64,000 nucleotides of DNA from Planctomycetota bacterium (GCA_039182125.1 JBCDCH010000005.1:1-64000), one strand, 5' to 3'; positions 52,288 to 63,125 are shown, counted from the stretch's first letter. A program made the numbers and translations. The notes: a model not told the origin generated them from the sequence alone.

Positions 52288-53574
52288 TCACCGTGGGATT
52301 GGCAAGACTTTCACGAGTTCGCCGGCCGCGTGGGGCGGGTCCTGTTCGGGCCGAACCAGCAGCGCGTCGGCCTGGGCGAGGGTGAACACGTCCGCACTGC
52401 CGCGCCACGCCAGCGGGTGTACCCCCGCCTCGTCGAGCCTGCACGGCTGGTAGAACTCGCGCGGCCCGTTCGCCTTCTCCAACGGCGCCGCCAGCGGCAT
52501 CGGCAACAGCGGCATCTCCTTGCTCGGATCGCCGCCGCCAAGCCGAATCAGTAATCGCGATGCAAGTCGCAGCGTGCAAACAAACGCCGACACCGGATTC
52601 CCGGGCAAGCCGAACGCGTACCTGGGCCGACCGGTGTTCGACTTCTCCGCCGGAAGCACCGCAAACACGAATGGCTTACCCGGCCGGATACGCAGCTTGT
52701 TGATGCGAAACTCAAAGCCGAAGCTCTTCAGCAGGCTCGGGATGTGATCATGCCGGCTCATGCTCATGCCGCCGGTGAGCACCAACGCGTCGCCGCCGAT
52801 CGCTTTGCGTTGCAAGGCTCGTTCGATCTCGCGATAGAGAATCTCGCGGACATCGGGCAGAGTGTGCCGGTAGCGAACTGTGACGCAGCCCATGGCGGCG
52901 AGCAGGCGTCGGACCGGCTCACCGATGGAGTTGCGGGTCTGGTAACGCCCGGGTGTCTGACCGTCGTGCACGACTTCGGTGCCCGTGCAAAGGACGAGCA
53001 CGCGGGGCTTCCGAAAGACGGCAGCTTCGTGGGCCACGGCAGTTGCGGCGGTCGCGGTTCCCCCGGTCAGCCGTGAGCCGGTCGGTAGGATTGTCGCCCC
53101 GGCAGGGCGGTCCGAACCTTCAGGCGCGATTGCGTCACCGGCGTTGACATCACCTTGGACCGTCACGCGGTCCAGGCCGATCCACTCGCCCGGGGCGATG
53201 CCTGGACGGTGGTGGACCTTGCAACGTTCGATCGGCACGATCGCGTCGGTGCCCGGCGGCAAGGGTGCGCCCGTCGCGATGCGAATCGCGTCGCCGGGTT
53301 GCCAGCCGGTGACGAGTGTGCCCGCTGACGCATCGCCGACGACTTCGAACTCGCGTCGGTCGCCGTCGACCTCCGACGCTTTGATCGCGAACCCATCCAT
53401 CAGCGCCTTGTCATACGGCGGGTAGGGTCGATCGGTCCGAAGTGGCTCGGCAAGGCGCCCGGTCTGCGACAAGCCGGCGGAGCGACGTTCCAAGCGCGTC
53501 TCCACCGGCTCCCCGTCCAGCACCGCGATCGCCTCGGTCACGCTCATCTCCGGCAGCGGAATGTTATCGGTCAT
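52288..53574 (-). CDS. moeA: molybdopterin molybdenumtransferase
   Basis: 428 residues. MoeA inserts molybdate into adenylated molybdopterin. Family blocks are PPYDKALMDGFAIKASE, IATGAPLPPGTDAIVPIE, RKPRVLVLCTGTEVV, LVLTGGMSMSRHDHIP, RPGKPFVFAVLP and GLPGNPVSAFVC. PAVDGFA-type substrate residues are conserved apart from KALMDGFA. No other moa/moe genes are nearby. Confidence 0.93.
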   Translation of the reverse strand: MTDNIPLPEMSVTEAIAVLDGEPVETRLERRSAGLSQTGRLAEPLRTDRPYPPYDKALMDGFAIKASEVDGDRREFEVVGDASAGTLVTGWQPGDAIRIATGAPLPPGTDAIVPIERCKVHHRPGIAPGEWIGLDRVTVQGDVNAGDAIAPEGSDRPAGATILPTGSRLTGGTATAATAVAHEAAVFRKPRVLVLCTGTEVVHDGQTPGRYQTRNSIGEPVRRLLAAMGCVTVRYRHTLPDVREILYREIERALQRKAIGGDALVLTGGMSMSRHDHIPSLLKSFGFEFRINKLRIRPGKPFVFAVLPAEKSNTGRPRYAFGLPGNPVSAFVCTLRLASRLLIRLGGGDPSKEMPLLPMPLAAPLEKANGPREFYQPCRLDEAGVHPLAWRGSADVFTLAQADALLVRPEQDPPHAAGELVKVLPIPR

Positions 53575-53716
53575 GGCCGGGAGCGTAGCAGACCGCCAAC
53601 GTCCTCTAATCGACCGGTGGCCAATCGCGGGCGCGGCTTCAGCGACGTGACCTGACGACCGATGAAACTGTTAACCGAGGCTCAGGGGCTGACGTTGTTA
53701 CTCCCATTCGAATCCC

Positions 53717-54325
53717 ATGACCCACTTCTATGTTGTCGATGACGACGCGGCGATCCGCCGACTGACGGCCGCGTTTCTCGAGCGGGCCGGCCATAACGTG
53801 CGGACGTTCGCCGACGCCGCCGCTTTCAAAGTCGCGTTCGACGCCGACGGCAAGCCCGACGATTGCGTGCTGCTCGACCTCGATCTGCCCGGTGAAGGCG
53901 GGCAGGAGATCCAAGATTGGCTCGCCGACCGTGCCGAGCCGCCGAAGGTTTTCGTGATCACCGGCGAGGTCGATGTGCCAACGGCCGTGACGTTGATGCG
54001 CCGCGGTGCCAAGGATCTGCTGATCAAGCCGTTCACCGAACGGGAACTGCTGGACCGAATCTCCGACGCGATTACGCGCCACGACACCCGGGTCGAAGCC
54101 ACACCCGAGCAGAAACAAGCCATCGGCCAACTGACTCCCCGGGAACGCGAGGTGTTCGAGCTCGTCGCGGCGGGTGATGCGAACAAACAGGTCGCGTTCA
54201 AGCTCGGTATCAGCCAGCGGACCGTCGAGGTGCATCGCGGCCGGGTCATGCAAAAGCTCAACGCCGATAGCCTGGCCGATCTGGTGGTGTTGGCCATCGC
54301 GACCGGTACCCGCCAAGCCGTCTGA
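53717..54325 (+). CDS. FixJ/NarL-type response regulator
   Basis: 202 residues. The receiver domain (1-120) has VDDDAAIRRL (acid pocket), CVLLDLDLPGEGG with the phosphorylated Asp, FVITGEVDVP (Thr/Ser switch) and LLIKPFTERELL (Lys). The LuxR-type HTH follows with LTPREREVFELVAAGDANKQ and KLGISQRTVEVHRGRVMQKL. It is a FixJ-like two-domain regulator. No cognate kinase is adjacent. A terminator follows its stop. Confidence 0.92.
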   Translation: MTHFYVVDDDAAIRRLTAAFLERAGHNVRTFADAAAFKVAFDADGKPDDCVLLDLDLPGEGGQEIQDWLADRAEPPKVFVITGEVDVPTAVTLMRRGAKDLLIKPFTERELLDRISDAITRHDTRVEATPEQKQAIGQLTPREREVFELVAAGDANKQVAFKLGISQRTVEVHRGRVMQKLNADSLADLVVLAIATGTRQAV

Positions 54326-54349
54326 GGCACCCATTCGATTTCTCACGGC

Positions 54350-54377
54350 AGCCGGGCGATTCGATCGCCCGGCTGTT
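54350..54377 (+). terminator. terminator after the FixJ-like gene
   Basis: AGCCGGGCGAT-TCG-ATCGCCCGGCT forms an 11-base-pair stem, followed by GTTTC. Its core hairpin is the same GGGCGA-N5-TCGCCC unit that forms the repeat at 50771-50877. Confidence 0.75.
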
Positions 54378-54486
54378 TCGACTGTCCGCTGATGGCATTG
54401 GGTGTATCCGCGTAGGGGAATGCGCTTACGCACGAGACACAGTGGGGCAAGTCCCATCTGGTCGGTGCGGTCGCTGAATCTGACTT

Positions 54487-54513
54487 CTTGCTCGTCACCA
54501 AGACACGAGCAAG
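54487..54513 (+). promoter_or_regulatory. hairpin directly upstream of the flagellin-fold gene start
   Basis: CTTGCTCGT (54487-54495) pairs perfectly with ACGAGCAAG (54505-54513), four bases before the ATG at 54518. In the mRNA this stem would cover the ribosome-binding region, so it may control translation. No Shine-Dalgarno sequence is obvious. Confidence 0.45.
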
Positions 54514-54517
54514 CACG

Positions 54518-55936
54518 ATGCAGATCAACACCGCCGCCGCGACATTTCCGACCACCTACGCTGCTCCCGCCACACCGACCGCCGGCATCGACGCTCTCCG
54601 GCAAAAGGCCGATGCGTTTCACAAAGCCGAAGCGAACCTCACCGCAGTGTTGACCGGTCGCGGCACCCGGCGGGCGACATACAGCCTCGAGCGTGACCTG
54701 CTCGCCCGCCACACCAGCCAACATGCGGCCGGTATCGCGAAGGCGTCCCGCAACCTTGATGTGGCGGCGGCGGCCGATGCGGCGGTCCGATCCGCCGATG
54801 ACGCGCTGATCACCATGCGAACCGCCGTTGAACGCCTCGCCGGTGGTCTGTCCCAGAACGATGCCGACAACGCCCGTGCCCAGATCAACGCCGCCATGAA
54901 TGAGCTTACCAAGAGCAGTGCGGCGGAGTTCGCCGGCAAACGCCTTTTCACCGGCAAGCCCATCGCCAGTGTGGTTGGCGAGGATGTGGAAGCATCCATG
55001 CCGGAACCGACGCAGCCCAACACCGGCACGGGTCTCACCGTGTCCTACTACGAAGGGTTGAACTTCGAGAAGCTCATCTCCACCGGCGTCGACGCGACCG
55101 TGCATCACGCGTGGCGCAGCGCGGAGGTCGGCGACAGCGGCCTGAAAGACAACGTGAGTGTCCGGTGGGAGGGCGAAGTCGAAGCGCTCGAAGCCGGCGA
55201 CTATCAGTTCCGCACGCGGTCCGACGACGGGATTCGTGTCTGGGTTGATGACGAACTCGTGATCGACAACTGGACCAACCACGGCGCGACCTACGACGTG
55301 TCGGAGAGCATCGCGTTCGAGGAGAACGAGCGCAAGAGCATTCGCGTGGAGTACTTCGAAAATCGCGGCTCGGCGATCATGCAATTGCAGTGGGGACAAA
55401 ACAGCCGATTCCGGGCGATCAACACGGGCCAGCTTTACGAAGTCGAAAAGGAAATCGAGCCCGGATCGGTCGGCGTCGCGTCCAATCACCTCGAACACGC
55501 CCGTGACGATTTCAACGCCGGCCCGTCAATCGCGGGCGGGCGGCACACGTTCTACGCCGGCGGTCTTGAAGCCGGGGATTTGGGCGTCGGCGATCAGCGT
55601 CTGACCGACCTCGACACGCTGCTCGACAACGGTCGTTACGAGGAAGCGCTCGGCGTGATCGACGCCAGCCGGGAACAGGTCCGCCTGCAGCAGGTCGCCG
55701 TTGATGCGTTTGCCCGTGGTGCGCGTGCGACGATGGGCGTTTCGGAAAAGGCGTTGCTCCGCTCGGAGCGTGCGGCGACACGGATGAACGACATTTCCGC
55801 AGCGCTGACCGAGTCCGAGAACGCGCGGGCGGCGTTGATCGATCAGGCCCGCTCCCAGGCTAACCGACTTGCCGAGACATTCGCCGCGACCCGTCCGGGC
55901 ACGCTCGTCGGCACCGCACTCTCGGTCCGGGTCTGA
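54518..55936 (+). CDS. flagellin/FlgL-fold protein with a central PA14 domain
   Basis: 472 residues. Residues 25-147 follow the N-terminal helices of flagellin/FlgL (TSQHAAGIAKASRNLDVAAA, SADDALITMRTAVERLAGG, MNELTKSSAAEFAGKRLFTG). Residues 350-472 follow the C-terminal helices (LLDNGRYEEALGVIDASREQ and SERAATRMNDISAALTESE). Between them (about 172-305) sits a PA14 domain with FRTRSDDGIRVWVDDELVID and RVEYFENRGSAIMQLQW. The usual variable domain is thus replaced by a probable sugar-binding module. It is probably displayed on the flagellum or its hook junction. Confidence 0.8.
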   Translation: MQINTAAATFPTTYAAPATPTAGIDALRQKADAFHKAEANLTAVLTGRGTRRATYSLERDLLARHTSQHAAGIAKASRNLDVAAAADAAVRSADDALITMRTAVERLAGGLSQNDADNARAQINAAMNELTKSSAAEFAGKRLFTGKPIASVVGEDVEASMPEPTQPNTGTGLTVSYYEGLNFEKLISTGVDATVHHAWRSAEVGDSGLKDNVSVRWEGEVEALEAGDYQFRTRSDDGIRVWVDDELVIDNWTNHGATYDVSESIAFEENERKSIRVEYFENRGSAIMQLQWGQNSRFRAINTGQLYEVEKEIEPGSVGVASNHLEHARDDFNAGPSIAGGRHTFYAGGLEAGDLGVGDQRLTDLDTLLDNGRYEEALGVIDASREQVRLQQVAVDAFARGARATMGVSEKALLRSERAATRMNDISAALTESENARAALIDQARSQANRLAETFAATRPGTLVGTALSVRV

Positions 55937-55992
55937 GCCGACGGGTGTTTTCAACATTGACCAAATCGGTCTCGTTGCGTTGTGATACCGAA

Positions 55993-56301
55993 ATGCCCGA
56001 AGCCGAGAACGCATTTGCTTGCATCTGCAAAGCGCTGGCGGAGCCCATGCGGTTTGGGCTGCTCAGCCGCATCGCACAGGCCGACGCCGATGGCGGCGAG
56101 GTGGGCTGCAAGACGCTCGTCGCCGAGTTTCCCGTGTCGCAGGCGACGATCTCGCACCACCTGAAAGAGTTGCAACGGGCCGGGCTGATCGAGTCGCGGA
56201 TGGACGGAGCGTGCCTGTTCCTCAGACCTAATGCCGAGAAGCTCGAAGCGTTCTGCGACGAACTCCGCGAACGGTTGGCGCTCAACAGCGTTCGGGCTTG
56301 A
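55993..56301 (+). CDS. ArsR-family winged-helix regulator
   Basis: 102 residues. The winged helix is shown by CICKALAEPMRFGLLSRIAQ, VSQATISHHLKELQRAGLIE and SRMDGACLFLRPN. The CxC metal site typical of ArsR/SmtB is not obvious; Cys residues occur as ACIC and GCK. The start at ATG 55993 was preferred over GTG 55945. It converges on speA, 4 bases apart, and the flagellin-fold gene precedes it. The signal sensed is unknown. Confidence 0.82.
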   Translation: MPEAENAFACICKALAEPMRFGLLSRIAQADADGGEVGCKTLVAEFPVSQATISHHLKELQRAGLIESRMDGACLFLRPNAEKLEAFCDELRERLALNSVRA

Positions 56302-56305
56302 TCGG

Positions 56306-58230
<1,925 letters not shown>

Positions 58231-58231
<1 letters not shown>

Positions 58232-59250
58232 CACGGCACGATAGTCCCGGTGGGGCGGGGGCCGACGGGCTGCTGTTGGGTCAGGCAGTGGATGGCGCCG
58301 AGCCCCCAGATGATCTCGCGGCAGTCGACGCCGACAACGTTCCGATCGGGCATCAACTCGCGCAGAATGCCAAGGCAACGGTCGTCGCTTGGTCCGCCGA
58401 AGGTGGGCACGAGCAGCCCTCCGTTGACGAAGTAGAAGTTGACGTGCGTCGCCGGGACGCGTTGGCCCTCGATCTCCAGGTGGTCGGGCATGGGAAACTC
58501 GACGACGTTGCCGCAAAAAGCTCGGGCTTGTTCGACGGCGGAAGCGGTGGCGGCATGGTTGGGATCAGCAGTGTCCTGCTCGACACCGATGACGATGGTG
58601 TCCTCGGCGATGTAGCGGGCCAGATCGTCGACGTGGCCGTCGGTGTCGTCGCCCTCGATGCCGCCGGTGAGCCAGTGAACGTGCTGCTGGCCGTAGTAAT
58701 CGAGCAGGTGTTGTTCGACTTTCGCGCGCGGCATGTCGCCGTTGCGGTTGGGGTTGAGCAGGCAGTCGGTGGTGGTCAGGATCGAGCCGGCCCCGTCGAA
58801 GTCGACCGCGCCGCCTTCCATGACGATCGGTGCTTCAAAGCGTCGCAGGCCGAGCGTCTCGGCGATTTGCTTCGGCACGCCGGCGTCGCGGTCCCACGGG
58901 GCGTACTTTCCGCCCCAGGCGTTGAACTTCCAGTCCACCACGGCGATCTCGGTGTCGTTCACGACGAAGGCCGGCCCGTGGTCGCGACACCACGGCTCGT
59001 CGGTCGCGATCGGGAACAACTCCGCGAAGTCGCCGATGTGACGCCCGGCCTCCGTCATGTCATCCGGCCCGACGTTCACCCGCAGCGGTTCGAACTCCGC
59101 GACGGAACGGGCGATACGCGCCCAGTTTTCCAGGCAGCTTTGGTATCGGTCGGGGAAGCTGATGCCGCCGGGGCGCGGGTAGCTCATCCACGTCGCGGCG
59201 TGCGGTGCCCATTCGGCGGGGAAGGAAAAGCCAAGCTCGCGCGGGGTCAT
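58231..59250 (-). CDS. aguA: agmatine deiminase
   Basis: 339 residues of the guanidino-modifying fold. AguA converts agmatine to N-carbamoylputrescine. The catalytic Cys is in GAIHCLTQQQP near the C-terminus. WCRDHGPAFVV, VMEGGAVDFDGAGS and TDGHVDDLARYI hold the Asp/Glu/His residues. It is coupled to speA by a one-base overlap. The next enzyme of the route, AguB, is not in the window. Confidence 0.95.
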
Positions 59251-59254
59251 CGGC

Positions 59255-60370
59255 TCACGGTAGCGCGTCGCGCGGGTAGATCACGTATCCGACGCCGCCG
59301 GCGTTTTCGAACCATGCGGTGCGTAGTTCGTCGGCGTTGTAGATCGCTCCGGCACCGTCATCGGCGCTCGCCCCGTCGTTGACGATGATGTTGCCACCCT
59401 CGGTGATGCCGCGAACGACGATGAGGTGTCCGTCGGTTTCGTCCATGACAAAGCTTTGGCATTGGCCCGGTTCGAAGTTGATCGACGCGACGATGGGTCG
59501 GCCGGCGTGAAGGTGCGGCTCGACCTGCGCCCATTGCGAAAAACGTTCGAGGTGCCCGGCCAGCCCAAGTTCGGCGGCCCGTTGAACGGCACGGTTCCAG
59601 TTGCCGAAGAGGTTGTGTTCCACGTCGTAAATGGCCAGCGCATTCTCGACGAGTGTCGGCTCGATGCCGTGGAAAGCGGCGACCATCGTGACGCTGGTCG
59701 GTGAGCAGATCTCGCCGCCGATGCGATCGCCGGCCGTCCGCTGGGCGATGAACGGGACATCGAGATTGATGGGGCTGGTTGGCCGGTCCGGCGGCTCGTT
59801 CCGGTCGGCCGGACCGCGTGAGGCGAAGTGCAGTGTCTCGAGCGTCGGCCCCGGTCCTTCGACGTCGAAGCCGAAGAAATCGACGCGGACCTGAGCCGCG
59901 ATCGCGGGTCGGTCCAGTTCGAGGATGTCAACCGCCACCGCCCCGTGCTCGAACCGTTCGCCGTGCTCGGGCAATGGCACTCGACCCCAGTAGCCGTAGT
60001 CGAGCCATGGCGACACACGTTTGGTGTAATCATCCCAGGTGCGTGCATAAACGCGTATCCCGGTGTTCGGGGGACAGCTCGCGTTCCAACTCGGGAGCAG
60101 CTCGAAGAAATGCCCGATCGGCATCCTCTCGCTGACCCACCGACCTCTCCGCGGATAACCGGTCGCCGATGCTTCGGAGAGCGTGAGTGTGCCGTCGGAC
60201 AATGAGACATCGTCCCGCTTGCCGAGGGTAAGGTCGATAGTCCACATCTCGTCCGTGGACGGCACGCCGACCGATCGTGGCAGCGGTTGGCGGGCGGCCA
60301 GAAATTGCACCACGACCCAGCCAATCACGATGGCCAAGGCCAGAACAAATGCAGCGCGGGAGTACCACAC
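59255..60370 (-). CDS. membrane-anchored C39-like cysteine peptidase
   Basis: 371 residues. An N-terminal membrane helix (ALAIVIGWVVVQFLAA) leads to a beta-rich extracytoplasmic region. A papain-like C39_2 domain follows: Cys in GGEICSPTSVTMVAAF, His in TDGHLIVVRGITEGG and Asn/Asp in NIIVNDGASADDG. This bacterial group is probably peptidolytic, but the target is unknown. It precedes aguA by 4 bases on the same strand, although the functional link is unclear. Confidence 0.8.
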   Translation of the reverse strand: MWYSRAAFVLALAIVIGWVVVQFLAARQPLPRSVGVPSTDEMWTIDLTLGKRDDVSLSDGTLTLSEASATGYPRRGRWVSERMPIGHFFELLPSWNASCPPNTGIRVYARTWDDYTKRVSPWLDYGYWGRVPLPEHGERFEHGAVAVDILELDRPAIAAQVRVDFFGFDVEGPGPTLETLHFASRGPADRNEPPDRPTSPINLDVPFIAQRTAGDRIGGEICSPTSVTMVAAFHGIEPTLVENALAIYDVEHNLFGNWNRAVQRAAELGLAGHLERFSQWAQVEPHLHAGRPIVASINFEPGQCQSFVMDETDGHLIVVRGITEGGNIIVNDGASADDGAGAIYNADELRTAWFENAGGVGYVIYPRDALP

Positions 60371-60389
60371 GATCGTGAGAACAACGGGA

Positions 60390-60815
60390 TCAACTCGGCC
60401 AGTTCAGCCAAATAGCGAGCGCGATCAGGACCGGTGCAAAGATCATCGCGAGGATGACCTTCTTCCTCTTCTCCGGTTCCATGTCGGCGAGGAATCCGCC
60501 GCCACCGCCACCCTTCTTGCCTTTCTTTTTGTCCGGCTCGTGGTGGCATCGGATGCAGATGTAGCCCTTGCCCTTGGTCGACTTGACCATGTCGACCGGC
60601 GGGAAGAACTCACGACACTTAGGACACTGGCTGAGGTGGCCCTTGTTGTCCTCGGGGTGCGGAGCGGCCCCCTTGGCGGCGCGCTTCTTGCGCTCGTCCT
60701 CGATGCCGCAGTCGTAGCACCAGTAGTTGCCCTTGCGGTCCTTCATCCGCTTGGCACCTTCGACGGACTTGCCACAGGAAATGCAGCGCTTGGCGAGTGA
60801 AGAGGTGGCGGACAT
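60390..60815 (-). CDS. zinc-ribbon tail-anchored protein
   Basis: 141 residues. Two zinc-ribbon knuckle pairs are visible: CISCGKSV with CYDCGIED, and CPKCREFFPP with CIRCHHEP. A Lys/Gly-rich linker leads to one C-terminal membrane helix (KVILAMIFAPVLIALAIWL). It is probably a small membrane-bound metal-binding protein. The function is unknown. It lies 19 bases before the C39 gene on the same strand and may belong to that operon. Confidence 0.7.
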   Translation of the reverse strand: MSATSSLAKRCISCGKSVEGAKRMKDRKGNYWCYDCGIEDERKKRAAKGAAPHPEDNKGHLSQCPKCREFFPPVDMVKSTKGKGYICIRCHHEPDKKKGKKGGGGGGFLADMEPEKRKKVILAMIFAPVLIALAIWLNWPS

Positions 60816-60985
60816 GGAAAGCTCCGAAGCGGCTGGGACGCGTCAGGCGGTGTTAGCAGGTGCCCCGCCTTGCAGAACATGGTAGACAAATCCGTGTGAC
60901 GGGCCACCAGAAACGTCCGCAGAGCATGGTGCAACCATCGAGCGCCACCACAATGGGGTCGGGTGTGTCGACTGCGGGACGTCCT

Positions 60986-61756
60986 TCAATCGTCGGCAAG
61001 CAGGATGTCCCGCAGTTCCGGCATGAGCCGACCTTGGTCGACGGCGTCGTCGAGGACTGCCTTTAGTTTCTTGAGTTCGAGGAACTCCACCGTCCCGTCG
61101 TTCATCAGCACATTGGCTCCCTTGCCGCTGTGGTTGGAGATCGGTTCGGTGGCGAGCAGCAGGCCGGCTGATTCTTTGTTTGTGAGTCCGCGGCCGAGAT
61201 ACACGTAGTTCGTGTTCACACCGAACAACAGCGGTTCGCCCACGGAAGGATCGAGGTTGTCGCCGTGGTCATGAGGGCAAGTGAAAACGTATCCGTTAAG
61301 CACCCGCCGATCGAAGATCGTCTGGAGGTCGGGCGGGAGCTGGCCGTGGTCTTCGGCGTAGAGGATGGCTTCAACCGCGAGTTGGCGGAGATTGGAAGCG
61401 CACTTCACGCGCTGGGCCGACGGGCGGGCCTTGCCCATGCTTGGTGCTAGGACAACGAACATTGCCAAGCTGGCCAACCCGATGCTCCCCAAGATAATCG
61501 GCCAGCGATACCCGCGATCTACGAGTCGGCGCCGAGGATGTATCGTCAGCAAGTCGAATACGCCAAGCACGATGGCGATCGGTGCGGTCAGGAGCGCGAG
61601 CACCGCCCAAGTCCAACCATCAGTAGCCGCTGCGGCCCACAAGCAACTTGGCATCGATGCGATACCCAGTGTCACTGCCACGGGCCGCCAGCGTTGCGGC
61701 CAACGGTTTTTGAAGATGCGATCCCTCGGCGTTTCGTAGTCGATCGGGTCGGCCAT
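60986..61756 (-). CDS. pseudopilin-like (H-X9-DG family) membrane protein, copy 1
   Basis: 256 residues. Three or four hydrophobic segments lie in the first 110 residues, then RVKCASNLRQLAVEAILYAEDHGQ, the helix shared by the DUF1559-like group. A C-terminal beta part follows, in which ANVLMNDGTVEFLELKKLK takes the place of the usual 'YADGHV'. The prepilin leader (RRGFTLIELLVVI type) is absent. The gene lies 9 bases after copy 2. The role is unknown. Confidence 0.7.
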   Translation of the reverse strand: MADPIDYETPRDRIFKNRWPQRWRPVAVTLGIASMPSCLWAAAATDGWTWAVLALLTAPIAIVLGVFDLLTIHPRRRLVDRGYRWPIILGSIGLASLAMFVVLAPSMGKARPSAQRVKCASNLRQLAVEAILYAEDHGQLPPDLQTIFDRRVLNGYVFTCPHDHGDNLDPSVGEPLLFGVNTNYVYLGRGLTNKESAGLLLATEPISNHSGKGANVLMNDGTVEFLELKKLKAVLDDAVDQGRLMPELRDILLADD

Positions 61757-61765
61757 GAGGACTCC

Positions 61766-62347
61766 TCACTTCCCGAGGATGTGGTCGGCGTCCTGTCGGG
61801 CGAGGATGCCGTTGGCGACGAGTCGGTCCAATAGCGGCGCGAGGTCGGCCGGGGGGACGGCGTCGACGTGGCCATCGGCTTAAAGGATGTTGTGCCGCGA
61901 TTCGCCGCCGAACGTGTGGGGTGTGATCTCGAACGCCATCGGAACGGTGGGATCGCCGGTGTTGGTCAGTCCGGCGCCGAGATACGCATAGTCGAGGGTG
62001 ATGCCGAGTTGGAGCATGGCTGGCCCGGTGGGAGGGGTGGTTCTGGCGTTGGGCCCGGGGCAGGTGAAGTCGTTGGGGCGAAGGTCCTGCGTCGCGAGGA
62101 CGGTCGCGAGGACGGGCGGAAACTGGCCGTCGTTGTCATTTGCGTACAGCATGAGGCCGAGGCCGATCATGCGGAGGTTGGCTGCACAGCGAACCTGACG
62201 ACGTGGCTCGGGGCCCGTACTCAGTGCGGGCATCAGCAAAATACCCAAGCAGCCGACCAGCACCACACCGACGATCGTCACCCACACTAGCCGCGGCATC
62301 TTCCCCATTGGTCTGCGGCGTAGAGGTCTGGCGTAGTCGAGCGTCAT
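61766..62347 (-). pseudogene. pseudopilin-like membrane protein, copy 2, interrupted by an in-frame TAA
   Basis: The frame opens at 62347 with one hydrophobic segment and QVRCAANLRMIGLGLMLYAN. After GESRHNIL it meets TAA at 61880-61882, then continues in frame ADGHVDAVPPADLAPLLDRL and on to a TGA at 61766-61768 (HILGK). The downstream part matches the end of copy 3 (GNILYADGHV...NQILGK), where Tyr stands at the TAA position. Either the gene is a pseudogene truncated by 37 residues, the base is an error, or the stop is read through. Confidence 0.85.
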
Positions 62348-62387
62348 GTGGTTGGCACTCTTGCGCGAATCGCATGTTGCATGCTCT

Positions 62388-63125
62388 TCACTTCCCCAGA
62401 ATCTGGTTCGCTTGTTCCTGAGTGATCTCGCCGTTGTTGAGCAGCTCGTTCACTTCGGCGGCGAAGGCGGGAAGGGGTTCGAAGCTGACGTGTCCGTCGG
62501 CGTAGAGGATGTTGCCGCCTTCGTCGCCGTGGTTGGCCGGGAGTGCGAAGAGAATGGGCCGGGATGGGGGTGCGTTCCACGTTTGGCCGTCACCGACCCA
62601 GACGTAGCTAACGTCGACGCCGAGGGTGAGCGGCGTGCCGGCCGGGGCGGTCGAGGCGACGGCGGTGCCCGACGGGCTGACGAACACCTGCGAGGCGATG
62701 ACTTGGGTGAGAAGGATCGTCTCGAGGTCGGGCGGGAAAGCGCCGTCGGGGTCCTCGTTGGCGTAAAGGATGGCCGCCAGGCCGATCTGGCGCATGTTGG
62801 AAGCACATCTCACGCGGTTGGCGGTTTCTCTCGCCCTGTAAAGCGAGGGGAGCATGATCGATGCCAGCAGCAGTGTGGGGACGATGAGCCCGAAGATGCC
62901 AGTGAAGAGGCCGGCGACCGCGAAGCCGCGGCCGGGTCGTTTGCCCTCGCTGGTTTGCTTGAACCCGATGATGCTCAGCACGATGGCGGCGATGGCCGTG
63001 ATGAGAGGGATGACGCACCCGACCGGGATCGAGCAGATCCCCACGATCATGGACGCCAGCGCGATCCCGCTTGACTTGGGTTCAACGCTCGGCGTGGCGT
63101 ACGGCACGGGTTGCGGCTGAGACAT
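62388..63125 (-). CDS. DUF4190 / pseudopilin-like (H-X9-DG family) membrane protein, copy 3
   Basis: 245 residues. A DUF4190-like N-terminus has paired helices (GIALASMIVGICSIPVGCVI and GRGFAVAGLFTGIFGLIVPT). The shared RVRCASNMRQIGLAAILYAN follows, then NILYADGHVSFEPLPAF at the C-terminus. It starts the three-gene minus-strand run 60986-63125 and looks intact. It resembles planctomycete proteins with DUF1559-type ends, but it uses DUF4190 helices instead of a prepilin leader. Confidence 0.75.
   Translation of the reverse strand: MSQPQPVPYATPSVEPKSSGIALASMIVGICSIPVGCVIPLITAIAAIVLSIIGFKQTSEGKRPGRGFAVAGLFTGIFGLIVPTLLLASIMLPSLYRARETANRVRCASNMRQIGLAAILYANEDPDGAFPPDLETILLTQVIASQVFVSPSGTAVASTAPAGTPLTLGVDVSYVWVGDGQTWNAPPSRPILFALPANHGDEGGNILYADGHVSFEPLPAFAAEVNELLNNGEITQEQANQILGK

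Noticed and set aside
54390-54420. Sigma-54-type promoter (TGGCA...) before the flagellin-fold gene
   Set aside because: The TGC element is missing at the required spacing.
53639-55498. 619-codon minus-strand open frame across the regulator and flagellin-fold genes
   Set aside because: It crosses two well-supported plus-strand genes and a terminator, and has no domain signal.
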